Origin: Cyclina sinensis
Taxonomy: Eukaryota; Mollusca; Bivalvia; Venerida; Veneridae
Assembly: GCA_012932295.1 (NCBI GenBank)
Contig: JAAONU010000016.1
Location: 41,509,241-41,573,240 of the forward strand
Length of the DNA stretch: 64,000 nt
Direction of reading: 5' to 3'
The notes beneath the pieces are model-generated. The model did no database searches, was not told where the DNA came from, and saw only the letters and a list, made by a program, of their open reading frames with translations. The position numbers and the translations under genes are program-made. Below, one piece after another: positions 63,018 through 64,000 of the stretch (positions are counted from its first letter, which is position 1; each line of letters opens with the position of its first letter).

Positions 63018-63363
63018 AGTAGAATATTGTGATTGTGTTGCAAATTTAAGTGTGTACTTGAATGACAAACGTTTGAAGCATACACAAATGCAGGCATATT
63101 ATCAGACGATTTAATACTAAAATAACTGACTGTAACAACACTTCATATTCATATGGATTGAAGATAATTGCTGAGATTTTTTTCATTTCCGTGCACCAGT
63201 GAAGATGACATAGACTCGCTTATACATAGACGTTTGTGAGTTTTAGTTTAGGTAAAGGTTAGTGCCTCGCCCATACTCACATGTACATAATTACAGGTAA
63301 CACATTACGTAACGCTATTTTGACAGTGTGTTAGACAAAAGACTGTAATACTCGAATATTATA

Positions 63364-63487
63364 CAGTTATTTCATGTGTGTTTGGGGAACAGTCAAAACT
63401 ATTGTCCCGAGGGCAACAGTTCGAAAGTCTTCCCTGACACCTCGGGACAATAGTTTTGACTGTTCCACAAAACACATGAAATAACTG
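63364..63487. repeat. Long near-perfect inverted repeat (hairpin), about 48-base arms
   Basis: The left arm (63364-63412) begins 'cagttatttcatgtg' and ends 'attgtcccgagg'. The right arm (63440-63487) is its complement, 'cctcgggacaat' to 'cacatgaaataactg', with a mismatch or two and a loop of 27 bases. It is probably a foldback MITE, related to the sequence at 63780-63830. Confidence 0.85.
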
Positions 63488-63490
63488 TTT

Positions 63491-63931
63491 TATTACCTAA
63501 TGTTCTTATAACTGTTTAAATACCTATTATTCTATACAATTCTATACGACTGATTATCGTATGTAAACGCTTGATTTGTTTGGGGTATAAGCCGGTACAG
63601 ATCCGACACCAAACTCGGGTACAATAAAAATACGAAATGGAATTAAATGAACGTAAACCGCCGTCATGGTCCTTGAAGAACGTACATGTATTCAATTTTA
63701 GTAACTATCACTTTTTTTACATCCTTTTGCGCATCCTATTGCGAGCAATGAAAGTATATGATTGGTTCAATAGTCAACTATGAAACAGTTCAAACTATTG
63801 CCCGGTCAACAGTTTGAACTGTTGCCCGGACCTGAATAAATTGTAGCTGGCGTACTTGAAAGATGGAAAAATGCCAGGAAACAGGCAAAAATAAATAATA
63901 AATAACAAGTTATATAGAGCGTTAGGTAATA
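63491..63931. mobile_element. Candidate MITE with TATTACCTAA inverted ends
   Basis: The left end is 'tattacctaatgttcttata' (63491-63510). The right end, complemented, is 'tattacctaacgctctatat' (63931-63912). Inside, 63786-63830 holds a small palindrome (cagttcaaacta / cagtttgaactg, with cccgg repeated) resembling the arms of the adjacent hairpin. About 440 bases, no coding capacity. Confidence 0.5.
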
Positions 63932-64000
63932 ATAATAAATAGGAGGATTATACATCACAGACTCTGATTATGCGCAGTGTATACTTGTACGCTAAATTAG

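Noticed and set aside
62893..63114. 73-codon plus-strand frame
   Set aside because: Lies over the antisense of a tRNA-derived SINE head.

Overview
Eukaryotic (metazoan) genomic DNA, most likely from a bivalve mollusc. It is AT-rich and gene-poor, the one clear multi-exon gene has a GT-AG intron, and there are no operons. The bivalve assignment is inferred from a tandem family of TRIM-like B-box/beta-propeller genes and from repeats of the pearl/Helentron type, with tandem cores rich in 'GTCAAGGTCAC' and CCGT microsatellites. The species cannot be told from the sequence.

Layout. 1-636 is the 5' part of a pogo/Tigger-like DNA transposon cut by the window edge. 0.8-12 kb holds decayed repeats and a heavily broken TRIM-like copy A (4393-6163, minus). 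11.9-12.9 kb is an internally deleted pogo-like element, inserted just downstream of TRIM-like copy B (12948-14701, minus), which has one frameshift. 18.3-28.8 kb and 29.5-42.8 kb are two copies of a large, recent segmental duplication. The first carries copy C (two nonsense codons) and the second carries copy D (32237-34012, fully open, 591 aa). A pearl/Helentron-like element at 29.6-31.4 kb sits in the second copy only. 42.65-46.35 kb is an older, diverged relative of part of the same duplicated block. Minisatellites built from one 26-27 bp motif recur through the blocks.

From 46.4 kb the character changes. An Hmx (NK5-type) homeobox gene lies on the plus strand (50445-52159, two exons, eh1 motif plus homeodomain). 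It converges on a minus-strand 415-aa gene (53391-54638) of unknown family that carries a SILK plus RVxF pair, a plausible protein phosphatase 1 docking signature. The rest is non-coding: a ten-unit 93/94-bp satellite (56.2-57.1 kb), a degenerate minisatellite (59.9-60.2 kb), a tRNA-derived SINE (62.8-63.0 kb), and foldback/MITE sequences at the right end.

Functionally, the left two thirds records repeated duplication and decay of one TRIM-like gene, with one apparently working copy. The right third is a developmental-regulator locus. Boundaries of duplicated blocks and repeats were judged by eye and are approximate.
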